From assembly GCA_947503285.1 (NCBI GenBank), contig CANNDD010000004.1, positions 124,001 to 188,000 on the forward strand: 64,000 bases of DNA, given 5' to 3'. This stretch comes from an uncultured Croceitalea sp. (lineage in GTDB: Bacteria; Bacteroidota; Bacteroidia; Flavobacteriales; Flavobacteriaceae). The number at the start of each line of letters is the position of its first letter. Position 1 is the first letter of the stretch. The notes under the pieces were generated by a model, which saw only the letters and a program-made list of their open reading frames with translations, did no database searches and was not told where the DNA came from. The position numbers were made by a program, and so were the translations under genes. Of this stretch, positions 8,790 through 17,141 are shown piece after piece.

Positions 8790-10939
8790 GTAGTCTGTTT
8801 TATAAGCGTAACGGGTTGCCCTGAAAAGGCCGCATTGCCGGTAACTGGGTCCATTCTTAAATTGTCGGTGATATCGTTTAAGCTAACTCCCGCATGTTTG
8901 GAAGCTACCTGTAATCGGGTCCCTTTGCGATGATGTCCAAATCCATGGGGGATACTGACCACCCCGGGCATGATATTAGGGGTGATTTCCGCGGCTATCT
9001 GCAACTGTCCCGTTCGGGATTGCACCAAAACGGTGTCATTTTTCAAAATGTTCAATCGCGTGGCATCATCGGGATGTAGCATAACGGTACATCGATTCTT
9101 TCCGGTCATTAAAGAGGGGCTGTTGTGCATCCAAGAGTTATTGCTACGCAGATGCCTTCTGCCTATCAGTAAAAATTCGTTTTCCTTTACCTTTTCCACC
9201 CTTTTTTCGGGCAGTGCTTCTAAAAGTTGGGTAAAAGGCTTTACAAAAACTTCATGGTCCAATTCAATCTTTCCGCTTTTGGTGAGTAAAACTTCCGGAA
9301 TCTGAGATTGAAGGGGACCTAAGGCAATTCCGTGTGGATTTCGCTTTAATTTCCCAAGGGTAAGGCCGGTAAACCATCTTTTGGGATGTGACAAGCGACC
9401 GTAAGGGCCAAGTTGCAGGCCCAAATTGAGCAACCTTTCCGGAGAAAGTCGTTTCAATATCCAAGGAAGTTTTTTGGGCGATGCTTTTTCAAAGTGTAGG
9501 AGCAAGGCTTTGGCAATTTGCCAATCATAACGTTGTTCTTTGGAAATGGGATACAGTGGTTTGGAAAACTTCGCGGTATTATGCACTGCAAACAAGTTAA
9601 AGATCAGATCGTAATGTGGAACTTCCAAATGGGAAGCGGGCGGTAAGATGATATCGGCATGAGCACTGGTCTCATTGATAAAGATATCGATGGATACCAT
9701 AAAGTCCAGTTCTTGCAAGCCTTTTTCCAATTCCTTGCCATTGGGGGTTGCCAATACGGGATTACCCGCATGCGTAATCAATGCCCGTATCTTACCCTTT
9801 CCAGGGGTTTGTAGTTCTTCGGCCATGACCGATACGGGGAACTCGCCTTGAAACTCGGGCTTTTGACTGATCCTACTATGCCAACGCCCATGTTTTTTCT
9901 TGAAATGCTTTTCCTTAATCAAGGGAACGGCCGGATTGGGGAACAGTGTAGTGCCCGGTCTATCAAAATGGCCACTTAAGATGTTGATGGATTGCATCAA
10001 CCAGTGGCACAGCCCACCATGTTCTTGTGTAGACATGCCCATTCGTCCATACAACACCGCTTTGGGCGTATCTGCATACTCTAAGGCCAGGCGTTCCAGA
10101 ACACTGGAGGGAATTCCAGTCAAGGATGCAATTTGAGTGGTATCGGCATTTTCAACTAAATTCAGAATGGTATCTTGCCCTTTAAGAAAGGGTTGAAGCC
10201 TACCGGGATTGATTTTTTCATGTGTAATAAGCACTTTTAGAAAACCGATAAGGAAATAAATGTCAGCTCCAGGTCGGATAAAGAGGTGTTCGCTGGCCAA
10301 ACGCGAGGTTTCCGTTTTTCTAGGGTCCAAAGTAATTACTTTTCCACCTCTGTTTTTTATCGCTTTTAAGCGTTGGGTCACCCCAGCCGCACTCATGATA
10401 CTGCCGTTCGAGGCTGCTGGATTAGCCCCTATCAAAATCATAAAATCCGTATGGTCAATATCAGGAATGGGAATACGAAGGGAATGTCCAAAAAGGTAAT
10501 ACGCCATGACATGATGGGGCAACTGATCCATTGAGGTAGGGGTGAAGACATTGTGTGTCCCCAGAATACGCTTGAGCTCATTGGTATAGAATAATATACC
10601 CATATTATGCACCGTGGGATTGCCAAAGTAAAGTCCAACAGCATTTTCACCATGCGCTTTCCTAATGTTGTTAATGCGCTGGCCCACTTCATCAAAAGCT
10701 TCTTCCCACGAGATTGGGTCCCAACCCCCTTCTTTGTTCTTCTTTACTGGGGTTTTTAATCGATCCGGACTTTCATGAAGCTCTTGAATGTGTGCGCCTT
10801 TGGGGCATATACTCCCTTTACTGAAGGGGTCTTTTTCATCGCCTTTGACACTGATGATCTTTTCACCCTCGTACGCTATTTCAAGACCGCACATGGCCTC
10901 GCAGAGGTTGCAAACGCGATAATGGTTTTTTATGGCCAT
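8786..10939 (-). CDS. Molybdopterin oxidoreductase with N-terminal [4Fe-4S] site
   Basis: A 717-residue cytoplasmic member of the DMSO reductase superfamily. The N-terminal cluster site is complete: C10-x2-C13-x3-C17 and C45 followed by Pro-Lys-Gly. The central domain shows MILIGANPAASNGS and KVITLDPRKTETS, typical of the bis-MGD-binding folds, and the C-terminal molydop-binding domain carries HPDDATRLNI and IPHGFGHHRKG. No Tat signal is present. It lacks partner Fe-S or membrane subunits nearby; the only coupled gene encodes the DUF1330-like protein. Substrate is undetermined; formate, or an organic oxide or hydroxylated compound, are possibilities. Confidence 0.88.
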   Translation of the reverse strand: MAIKNHYRVCNLCEAMCGLEIAYEGEKIISVKGDEKDPFSKGSICPKGAHIQELHESPDRLKTPVKKNKEGGWDPISWEEAFDEVGQRINNIRKAHGENAVGLYFGNPTVHNMGILFYTNELKRILGTHNVFTPTSMDQLPHHVMAYYLFGHSLRIPIPDIDHTDFMILIGANPAASNGSIMSAAGVTQRLKAIKNRGGKVITLDPRKTETSRLASEHLFIRPGADIYFLIGFLKVLITHEKINPGRLQPFLKGQDTILNLVENADTTQIASLTGIPSSVLERLALEYADTPKAVLYGRMGMSTQEHGGLCHWLMQSINILSGHFDRPGTTLFPNPAVPLIKEKHFKKKHGRWHSRISQKPEFQGEFPVSVMAEELQTPGKGKIRALITHAGNPVLATPNGKELEKGLQELDFMVSIDIFINETSAHADIILPPASHLEVPHYDLIFNLFAVHNTAKFSKPLYPISKEQRYDWQIAKALLLHFEKASPKKLPWILKRLSPERLLNLGLQLGPYGRLSHPKRWFTGLTLGKLKRNPHGIALGPLQSQIPEVLLTKSGKIELDHEVFVKPFTQLLEALPEKRVEKVKENEFLLIGRRHLRSNNSWMHNSPSLMTGKNRCTVMLHPDDATRLNILKNDTVLVQSRTGQLQIAAEITPNIMPGVVSIPHGFGHHRKGTRLQVASKHAGVSLNDITDNLRMDPVTGNAAFSGQPVTLIKQTT

Positions 10940-11201
10940 ACTTTAGACAATTATGGTTCTAAGCTAATCAAAACCAAAAGCCCGAACAAATGAATTTATG
11001 GTCAGCAATAGCTATAGCTATTTCAAGCGGCAAAACTTGGCACCTGTCTGAGTGACGAATTTCGGAAGGCAGGCGAGACCTTTTTCCGTTGAAAATTTTA
11101 AGGAGACCGCTATTGATTTTATTGGTACTTAAGCCAAACCTAAGAAGTATTTAAAATACCATCTGGAACATAGCAAAGTGGTCTTGATTTCTCTGGTGAT
11201 C

Positions 11202-12014
11202 CTAATCAAAATAAACTATTTCGCGCTCTTGGATCTCGATGGCTTTCTTATCTTGATATTTGATTCTTTTAATCCAATTCCGTTCTGAATCGTACACATA
11301 ATCGTACTTAAATTCTTCCGTATTTTGGCTGCTTAAGGTTCTTTTATAGCTAACGTCCCCATTTTCATTATATTGAAATTTAGTCTCGGTAAAAAGTGTC
11401 CAAGGCTTAAAGTTGAATTGGGATTCCCTCACTACACGACCGCTCCCATCATACATATAATCTATGGATAATAATTTGTCGCCTTGCGGATTGTATTTCT
11501 CTTTATGGATTTTATTCTCCTGCTGATCATAAATGATGAACTCTTTTGGGATGGTGTCATTGGTATGGCCAAACTCCGTCATTTCAATTTGATTTTCCTT
11601 TTTCCGATATGTCCGTTTGCCCAAAATATTTTTTCTGATATCGTAGATGACCTCAGAACGTCGTTGGCCATTTGAATCGACAACTATTTCTACCGATTGG
11701 TATATCTTGTCCCCATCCGTTAAATAAAACCTGTTCTTGAATCCTTTTTCATTATATTCAGAAATCGTTTGATAGTGGCCTCCATCATACAACACTTCGT
11801 TTCCATCCCCATTATAGGCATAAATAAAAGTGCTTTTCTTTTCCCCTTTTTCAATCCCTTCGCCATTAAAGATAGGTTCGTAGTAATGGGATATGGTCTT
11901 TTCTACTTTACCTTTTAAATTTTTCTTGGCGAGGTCATTGTGCTGAAATGCTACGGCGCCTTGCAGACAAAAAGTGAGCACACAACTAATGAGAACGGTT
12001 GATTTTTTGGTCAT
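11202..12014 (-). CDS. Secreted protein of unknown function with YD-like repeats
   Basis: The preferred start is the ATG at 12014, which gives a clear signal peptide (MTKKSTVLISCVLTFCLQG, cleavage near AVAFQ); an upstream in-frame start at 12053 would spoil it. The mature part is rich in short repeating units such as YAYNGDGNEVLYDGG, YMYDGSGRVVRES and FQYNENGDVSYKR, each with an aromatic-x-Asn/Asp-Gly pattern. This recalls the RHS/YD-repeat and MORN-like wrap proteins found as secreted proteins in Flavobacteriaceae. No enzymatic motif is seen. It is the single gene between two intergenic spaces. Confidence 0.7.
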   Translation of the reverse strand: MTKKSTVLISCVLTFCLQGAVAFQHNDLAKKNLKGKVEKTISHYYEPIFNGEGIEKGEKKSTFIYAYNGDGNEVLYDGGHYQTISEYNEKGFKNRFYLTDGDKIYQSVEIVVDSNGQRRSEVIYDIRKNILGKRTYRKKENQIEMTEFGHTNDTIPKEFIIYDQQENKIHKEKYNPQGDKLLSIDYMYDGSGRVVRESQFNFKPWTLFTETKFQYNENGDVSYKRTLSSQNTEEFKYDYVYDSERNWIKRIKYQDKKAIEIQEREIVYFD

Positions 12015-12122
12015 GGGTGTGTTGTATTGGTTTGTACCTGAATGAAGTTCCAATAATTATGCCGATTTCTTAAGATACTTATCTTAAAACGAACAATGCC
12101 ATCTTGTCAAAGCCACCAAGCA

Positions 12123-14009
12123 CTACAGCGAATTTAAAAAACCGTTTAAATCAGTTTCCTTATCAAGACCCAATTTCTTTTTGAGTCGGTATTTTGACTT
12201 TAAGATACTGTCCGGTAGTACATTTAAAGTGGCGGCAATTTCTTTGGTGGTCAAACTCATGCGTAAAAATGCCGCAAGGCGGATTTCCTTTTCAGAAATA
12301 TCAGCAGAAAGGGTTTTCAATTTTTGGTCAAAGTCATTGTGTACCTCTGCGAAATAGGTTTTAAAAACTTCCCAATCCTTGTCAGAGGCATTCTCTTTTT
12401 TAAGTAGCATTACGATTCGCCGAAACTCCGTTTTAAATTTATCGGGTGAGTTTTTTACGTTCTCTAGATTTTCCATCAACTCTTGAATAAAGGTATTTTT
12501 CTGTACCAAATGCAGTGTTTGACTGGCTAGCTCTTTTTGTTTATGCTCAATTTCCTTTTTCAGGATTTCTTCTTGTTTTTCGCGGGCGATACGGTTCTTT
12601 TTGATACGTTGGCGGTATCCAAAGGCGGAAAGCCCAAATAAGGCTAGGGCAGAGGCCATGCCTCCAGCATATAACCCCTTGGTTAATTTATCTACTTTTG
12701 CCCTTTCATTTAGGGTTTTGATTTCCTCTTCTTGAAGGGCTATTGAAGCTTCTTTTTTTTCGGTTTCAAAGGCAATTTGCATTTGTTCAATTTGTTTAGT
12801 TTTCTCAATCGAAAAAAGACTATCGTTGATTATTTGAAATTGACGCTGATCTTTTAATGCCTCTGCATAATTCCCGTTAAGTTCATGAGCTTTAGATCGA
12901 TAGCTTATAGCCATTTTAAGTTGGTCGGTAGCGTCTATGGAGTCTGCAAGTTTTACCGTTTGGTTTAAATAATAAATCGATTTTTTGAATTCTCCATTCA
13001 AAGCATATGCGTTTCCGATTTCACCCATCGCACTTATAATATTGAAATAAGAATTTTGTTTTCTATTTATTTCAACACTTTTCAATAGATTAGTAATTGC
13101 TAAGTCATACTTACCTTGTTTAGTATTTACCATTCCAATATTCGCCAGTGCGTTGGCCGTGTTATCAATAAATTCAAATTCTTCGCTGATGGTCTTACTT
13201 TTATTGTAATAAAATAGAGCCCCTTCATAGTCATCTAATTCTACATATATGTTTCCTATATCCACAAGGGTATATGATTGATAAAGGTTGTCAGCAGTAC
13301 TTTTGTATATCTCCAATGCCTCTTCAAAATCATTTATTGACTTTTGGTAATTTCCTTGGAAATAATTGATTCTACCCAATTGTCTATATAAATCGGCTTT
13401 TCTGAAGGGCTCCTTATCGATTGTATCCAAGACTTTAAGTGCTTTCAGTGTACCTACCATTGCTTTTTCATAATCTCCTTTGTTGATATGGGTGTTGGCT
13501 GCATCACCTAAAGCTATGCCGTACCGGAAATAATTTTCACTTCGTAAGTAAATTTCGGAAACAGAATCCTTTAACTTCAAAGCAATATCATAGTTGCCTA
13601 AAGTATCTTCGATATTGGCCAGATTAAGAAGAGAACTAGTCAATAGTAATTTGTCAGATAGTTTTTTTGCATTATCAATGACCTTATTATAGTAGATGAT
13701 TGCCGAATCATTGACAGCTGTAATAAAAAAATAGTTGCCCAGGCAATAATTTCCAATGGCAATCCCCTTTTCATAATTATAACGCTCTGATAGTTCCAAA
13801 ATGTGTTCAGCATGACGTTTTGCAATGGAATGGTCGTTATATAGTTGTACATTGAACAATTCTCGTAACGTAGCTACTTTTTCTTCATGTGCAGTTTGCT
13901 CTTGGTAAACATTTGATAAGCTGTCTATTCTGGCTTTACCTTGAAGTTGGGAAAAAATATAAATCGGAAAAAAGAATAGGAAAGTTACAAAAGTGAATTG
14001 CGTTTTCAT
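12123..14009 (-). CDS. TPR-repeat membrane regulator with C-terminal LuxR-like HTH
   Basis: A signal peptide (residues 1-20) leads to about eight tetratricopeptide repeats (for example YFRYGIALGDAANTHINKGD and ANIGMVNTKQGKYDLAITN) up to ~residue 400. A coiled coil follows, then one membrane helix (GLYAGGMASALALFGLSAFGY, ~445), a basic coiled coil, and a C-terminal LuxR/GerE-like helix-turn-helix (EKEIRLAAFLRMSLTTKEIA). The topology implies an exported sensor that passes a signal to a cytoplasmic DNA-binding domain. Such proteins are common in Flavobacteriia. It is divergent from the CDC-like gene, and repeated sites lie between them, so control of that gene is plausible. Confidence 0.85.
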   Translation of the reverse strand: MKTQFTFVTFLFFFPIYIFSQLQGKARIDSLSNVYQEQTAHEEKVATLRELFNVQLYNDHSIAKRHAEHILELSERYNYEKGIAIGNYCLGNYFFITAVNDSAIIYYNKVIDNAKKLSDKLLLTSSLLNLANIEDTLGNYDIALKLKDSVSEIYLRSENYFRYGIALGDAANTHINKGDYEKAMVGTLKALKVLDTIDKEPFRKADLYRQLGRINYFQGNYQKSINDFEEALEIYKSTADNLYQSYTLVDIGNIYVELDDYEGALFYYNKSKTISEEFEFIDNTANALANIGMVNTKQGKYDLAITNLLKSVEINRKQNSYFNIISAMGEIGNAYALNGEFKKSIYYLNQTVKLADSIDATDQLKMAISYRSKAHELNGNYAEALKDQRQFQIINDSLFSIEKTKQIEQMQIAFETEKKEASIALQEEEIKTLNERAKVDKLTKGLYAGGMASALALFGLSAFGYRQRIKKNRIAREKQEEILKKEIEHKQKELASQTLHLVQKNTFIQELMENLENVKNSPDKFKTEFRRIVMLLKKENASDKDWEVFKTYFAEVHNDFDQKLKTLSADISEKEIRLAAFLRMSLTTKEIAATLNVLPDSILKSKYRLKKKLGLDKETDLNGFLNSL

Positions 14010-14084
14010 AGAAGGTTGATTATAAAACCAAGATACCTATAATATCGTTTCTACAAAATCGGGATTCTATGTCCAAACAAACCC

Positions 14085-14256
14085 TTGTCCATAAAAAATC
14101 CTTAAAAAATCAATGAATGGATATAGTCACAAAACGTTTTAAATCATTGATTTACTAATATTTAGAGTATTTTTCATTTGTTTTCTAAAAATAAACTGTC
14201 CATAGCGGTTTTAAGCCCAATCCATAAACCTTGTCCATACTTTGTCCATGGACAAA
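14085..14256. promoter_or_regulatory. Cluster of TTGTCCAT sites including a perfect palindrome
   Basis: Four copies of TTGTCCAT or CTGTCCAT lie at 14085-14092, 14196-14203, 14231-14238 and 14242-14249, all in the same direction. The last is half of the perfect 16-bp palindrome TTTGTCCATGGACAAA at 14241-14256. The last two copies start 11 bp apart, one helical turn. An additional 10-bp inverted repeat (AAATCAATGA 14107-14116, TCATTGATTT 14144-14153) lies between. The region separates the TPR-LuxR regulator from the CDC-like gene, so these are candidate operators. Confidence 0.6.
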
Positions 14257-14318
14257 ATTAGGTATGAGGTCGGTCTGCTTCTAGTTTTGGGGTGTTGAAT
14301 CTTAAAAACCAAGAAATT

Positions 14319-15911
14319 ATGAAAACAAATCAATCACAGTTAAAAAACGCTTTAAGGACCTTGTCCTTTATGCTCGTCGTAATCATCATTGGCTGTAGTA
14401 GCGATGATTCTATGGAACCTGTTGGAGGTTCGGATGATGATGGACCCGTTGGGGAAGAATCCATCAGTGAGGTCATTGCCAATCTTTCTTATGACCCAGA
14501 CCAACTTTTAGGAGTAGTTGGTTCTGGAAGCACTACCAGTCAAAAAGTACCAGTAAACACCGTGGATGCCCCTCCTGAATTTGAAAACAATGTCACTACA
14601 AATTGTACGACGACGACTTATAGTTTAGAAACGAATTTTGAGGATATTGCCATTTTGAAACCGAATGCAGGTATCATTTGGCCAGGGGCATTGGTGAAAA
14701 TTGATAATGACCTTCGTGGTGGACTTCCCACTCCAGTAACATTGGGCAGGGCACCTGTTGATTTGAGGGTAGATTTACCAGGTATTGGAGAAAATGGTAA
14801 TGTAGCTGTAGATAACCCTACTTTTAATTCTGTAGATGCTGGTATTGATACGGCGCTGGAATGGTGGAATGCCAATGCCTACGATGAAGGTTACGTAAAT
14901 GAAGGAAGTTCATTTACAAGCGAGAAGACGGCTTATAGTTCAAAGCAAGTAAGTTTGGAATTGGGAATTAATATTGAATGGGCCTCAACTGACTTTAGCT
15001 CACAACTCAATTTTCAAAGCACTAAAGAAAGAAGGGTCGCCAATATGGTATTTAAACAAGTGTTCTATACAGTATCCATGGTTCCACCAGCCTCACCCAC
15101 TGCAGTGTTCAATGAAAATTTGAGCTCGCAAGATGTAGCTTCGACCTTTAGTTCGAGTGCACCTCCGGGATACATACAATCAGTTAGCTATGGAAGAATC
15201 ATCATGTTCCGATTGGAAACCAATTATGAATCAACTGATGTTCAGCTAGAAGCTGCCTTAGGATATGCCGCAGGAAAAAACAATAGCATTGAAGTGGAGA
15301 GCGAAGCAACATTGAAGAGTATTTTGGCCAACTCCAGTATTACAACGGTGGTCATAGGTGGTAATGCCGAAGTGGCAACAGAGGCGGTTACAGCCCGTGA
15401 CTTTGGAGATTTGGCGCCAATCATACAAGGGTCCAATGCGGTGTACAGCAGAGATAATCCTGGATCTCCCATTTCGTATACGGTACGTTTCTTAAAAGAC
15501 AATACCATTGCCAAGATGGGGTATACGGATAATTACCAGGCTGAAATTTGCAGTAGTGAAGGTGTTCAGCATAGAACGGTTGATTTTATCAATGATACCG
15601 GTCGTGATTTTAGGTTCGCATTGAGTTATGAGAATGAGCTGCAGGGTTCAGGTGGCTCCATTACCAAAGATGATTTGGATAAAACGGAAAATGCCGGTCT
15701 TTGGGTGGATAGCACTACCAGTGGCTCCATTAAAACCATACAACCACCTAATGGGGCATATAACATCAGAATATGGGTGCAAGATGATGATGAAGCTGAT
15801 ATTTATCAATACGATATAGGGGATACTACTAGCAGCAGTAATAGTTGTCACCGAGCTACTACTGGATTTTTAGGATGTTGCCTAGAAATACAGCGGGTTA
15901 CCTGTCAGTAA
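14319..15911 (+). CDS. Cholesterol-dependent-cytolysin-like (thiol-activated cytolysin family) lipoprotein
   Basis: This family forms large beta-barrel pores. The ATG at 14319 gives a 530-residue protein with an SPII signal (hydrophobic core then VVIIIGC, lipid-attachment Cys26); a GTG at 14292 would add nine unneeded residues. Family features include IIWPGALVKIDNDL, ISYTVRFLKDNTIAKM near the end of the pore-forming part, and SVSYGRIIMFRLETN in the core fold. The Trp-rich undecapeptide of cholesterol-binding toxins is absent; the C-terminal domain is short and has several Cys residues. It therefore resembles the CDC-like (CDCL) proteins known from Bacteroidota rather than true cytolysins. A strong terminator follows. 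Confidence 0.85.
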   Translation: MKTNQSQLKNALRTLSFMLVVIIIGCSSDDSMEPVGGSDDDGPVGEESISEVIANLSYDPDQLLGVVGSGSTTSQKVPVNTVDAPPEFENNVTTNCTTTTYSLETNFEDIAILKPNAGIIWPGALVKIDNDLRGGLPTPVTLGRAPVDLRVDLPGIGENGNVAVDNPTFNSVDAGIDTALEWWNANAYDEGYVNEGSSFTSEKTAYSSKQVSLELGINIEWASTDFSSQLNFQSTKERRVANMVFKQVFYTVSMVPPASPTAVFNENLSSQDVASTFSSSAPPGYIQSVSYGRIIMFRLETNYESTDVQLEAALGYAAGKNNSIEVESEATLKSILANSSITTVVIGGNAEVATEAVTARDFGDLAPIIQGSNAVYSRDNPGSPISYTVRFLKDNTIAKMGYTDNYQAEICSSEGVQHRTVDFINDTGRDFRFALSYENELQGSGGSITKDDLDKTENAGLWVDSTTSGSIKTIQPPNGAYNIRIWVQDDDEADIYQYDIGDTTSSSNSCHRATTGFLGCCLEIQRVTCQ

Positions 15912-15930
15912 AAAGAAATCATATTGGTAG

Positions 15931-15986
15931 CAGTCGGCCGCTCAGGTTGTAGATTCAACAACCTGATGCCGGCTGTTTATTTTTTA
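15931..15986 (+). terminator. Two-part stem-loop followed by a T-rich tract
   Basis: CAGTCGGC (15931-15938) pairs with GCCGGCTG (15968-15975), and inside it AGGTTGT (15944-15950) pairs with ACAACCT (15958-15964). A T-rich run follows. It lies 20 bp past the cytolysin-like gene and just before the end of the convergent gene, so it may serve both strands. Confidence 0.85.
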
Positions 15987-15994
15987 TCTCACTT

Positions 15995-17014
15995 TTACTG
16001 TATGCTATCGATAGCCATATTTAGAAGACTCAATGTAGCGGCAATTCCATCTTCCTCCGAAAGAACATCACCTTCGTATTCAATACCGATATGCCCTTTG
16101 AACCCCGAATCTTTTACAATCTTCAACATTTTGTAAAAATCGGTATGGATTTCATTTCCGCTATCATCAAATTGGTGTGATTTTGCACTTACCCCCTTGG
16201 CATAGGGCATTAACTGAGCCATGCCTTTATAGCGATCATATTCATCGAGGCAACCATCCGGTCCACGTTCGATACAAAAATTACCAAAATCGGGAAGGGT
16301 GCCTACATTATCCATATTTACTTGGGTCATAACCCCTGCCAACCACGTTCCATTTGAGGAATACCCTCCATGATTTTCAACGATAATATTAATTCCTTGG
16401 GTAGCGCCATACTTGCCCAATTGCGTGAGCCCATCAACGGCATTTGCAGCTACTTCTTCCGCAGTTCCTTCTCCCGCCGCATTGACACGAATGGAATGAG
16501 CCCCTAAAAACTTAGCGATATCCACCCATTTAAAGTGATTTTCTACTGCCTGTTTTCTAGTTTCTGCATCCGCATCCCCAAGGTTACCCAATGCATCGCA
16601 CATGATTAAACCAACGGAAACACCGGCTTCTTCACATCGCTTTTTAAAATCGTCCCAAAAGGCCTGATCATCAACTTTTCCGTAGTAAAAAGTGTTTACC
16701 AATTCAATGGAGTTGACGCCGAATTCGCCGGCCATCTTTGGAAAATCCCTTGGGTCGGCATCCCCCAATAAGATGTCATCGGGTGATTCTTGCAACGTTT
16801 TCACAAACCATTCCCAATATCCCTCTTTCTTTGGCCCCAAAAATGCCCTGTGAAATGACCACTGGGCAAGTGAAATTTGAAAGTCAGTTGTTTTCGATGC
16901 TGCTTCTTGGGTCGTTTCGGTCATTTCATTCGATTCGGGATCAGGTGCCGACTTCGTACGGCAAGAGATGATGAAAATGATACTTAATAGGGTAATGATC
17001 GTGCTTTGTTTCAT
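15995..17014 (-). CDS. Sugar phosphate isomerase/epimerase-like lipoprotein (TIM barrel)
   Basis: A 339-residue protein with a lipoprotein signal (MKQSTIITLLSIIFIISC, Cys18) followed by an AP-endonuclease-2/xylose-isomerase-like TIM barrel. Typical strand motifs are FQISLAQWSFHR, GVNSIELVNTFYYG, GAHSIRVNAAGEG, INIIVENHGGYSS, and GHIGIEYEGD near the end; the Glu in VENH and EYEG are the usual metal ligands. It should act in the periplasm or at the outer membrane, probably on a sugar or inositol derivative. Single gene, converging on the cytolysin-like gene. Confidence 0.88.
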   Translation of the reverse strand: MKQSTIITLLSIIFIISCRTKSAPDPESNEMTETTQEAASKTTDFQISLAQWSFHRAFLGPKKEGYWEWFVKTLQESPDDILLGDADPRDFPKMAGEFGVNSIELVNTFYYGKVDDQAFWDDFKKRCEEAGVSVGLIMCDALGNLGDADAETRKQAVENHFKWVDIAKFLGAHSIRVNAAGEGTAEEVAANAVDGLTQLGKYGATQGINIIVENHGGYSSNGTWLAGVMTQVNMDNVGTLPDFGNFCIERGPDGCLDEYDRYKGMAQLMPYAKGVSAKSHQFDDSGNEIHTDFYKMLKIVKDSGFKGHIGIEYEGDVLSEEDGIAATLSLLNMAIDSIQ

Positions 17015-17047
17015 GAAGAAATGATTTAAGGGTTGGTCACCGATTAT

Positions 17048-17069
17048 GAAATACGGTTTTCCGTATTTC
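17048..17069. promoter_or_regulatory. Perfect 9-bp inverted repeat upstream of the sugar isomerase-like gene
   Basis: GAAATACGG (17048-17056) and CCGTATTTC (17061-17069) are separated by TTTT. It lies 34 bp before the start of the minus-strand lipoprotein gene and about 70 bp after mutS2 ends. No T tract follows on the minus strand, so an operator or leader hairpin is more likely than a terminator. Confidence 0.5.
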
Positions 17070-17141
17070 TGTTAAAAATAATAAGTTCCCAACAGAATTT
17101 GGCTATGATTTAAGAGGTAATTGTCCTAAAAGAAGGAATGT

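Noticed and set aside
11041-11083. Imperfect CCTGTCT/AGGCAGG hairpin downstream of the secreted YD-like protein gene
   Set aside because: Mismatched, weak and without T tract; no support for a function.
14292-14318. GTG start of the cytolysin-like gene at 14292
   Set aside because: The ATG at 14319 gives a standard lipoprotein signal.
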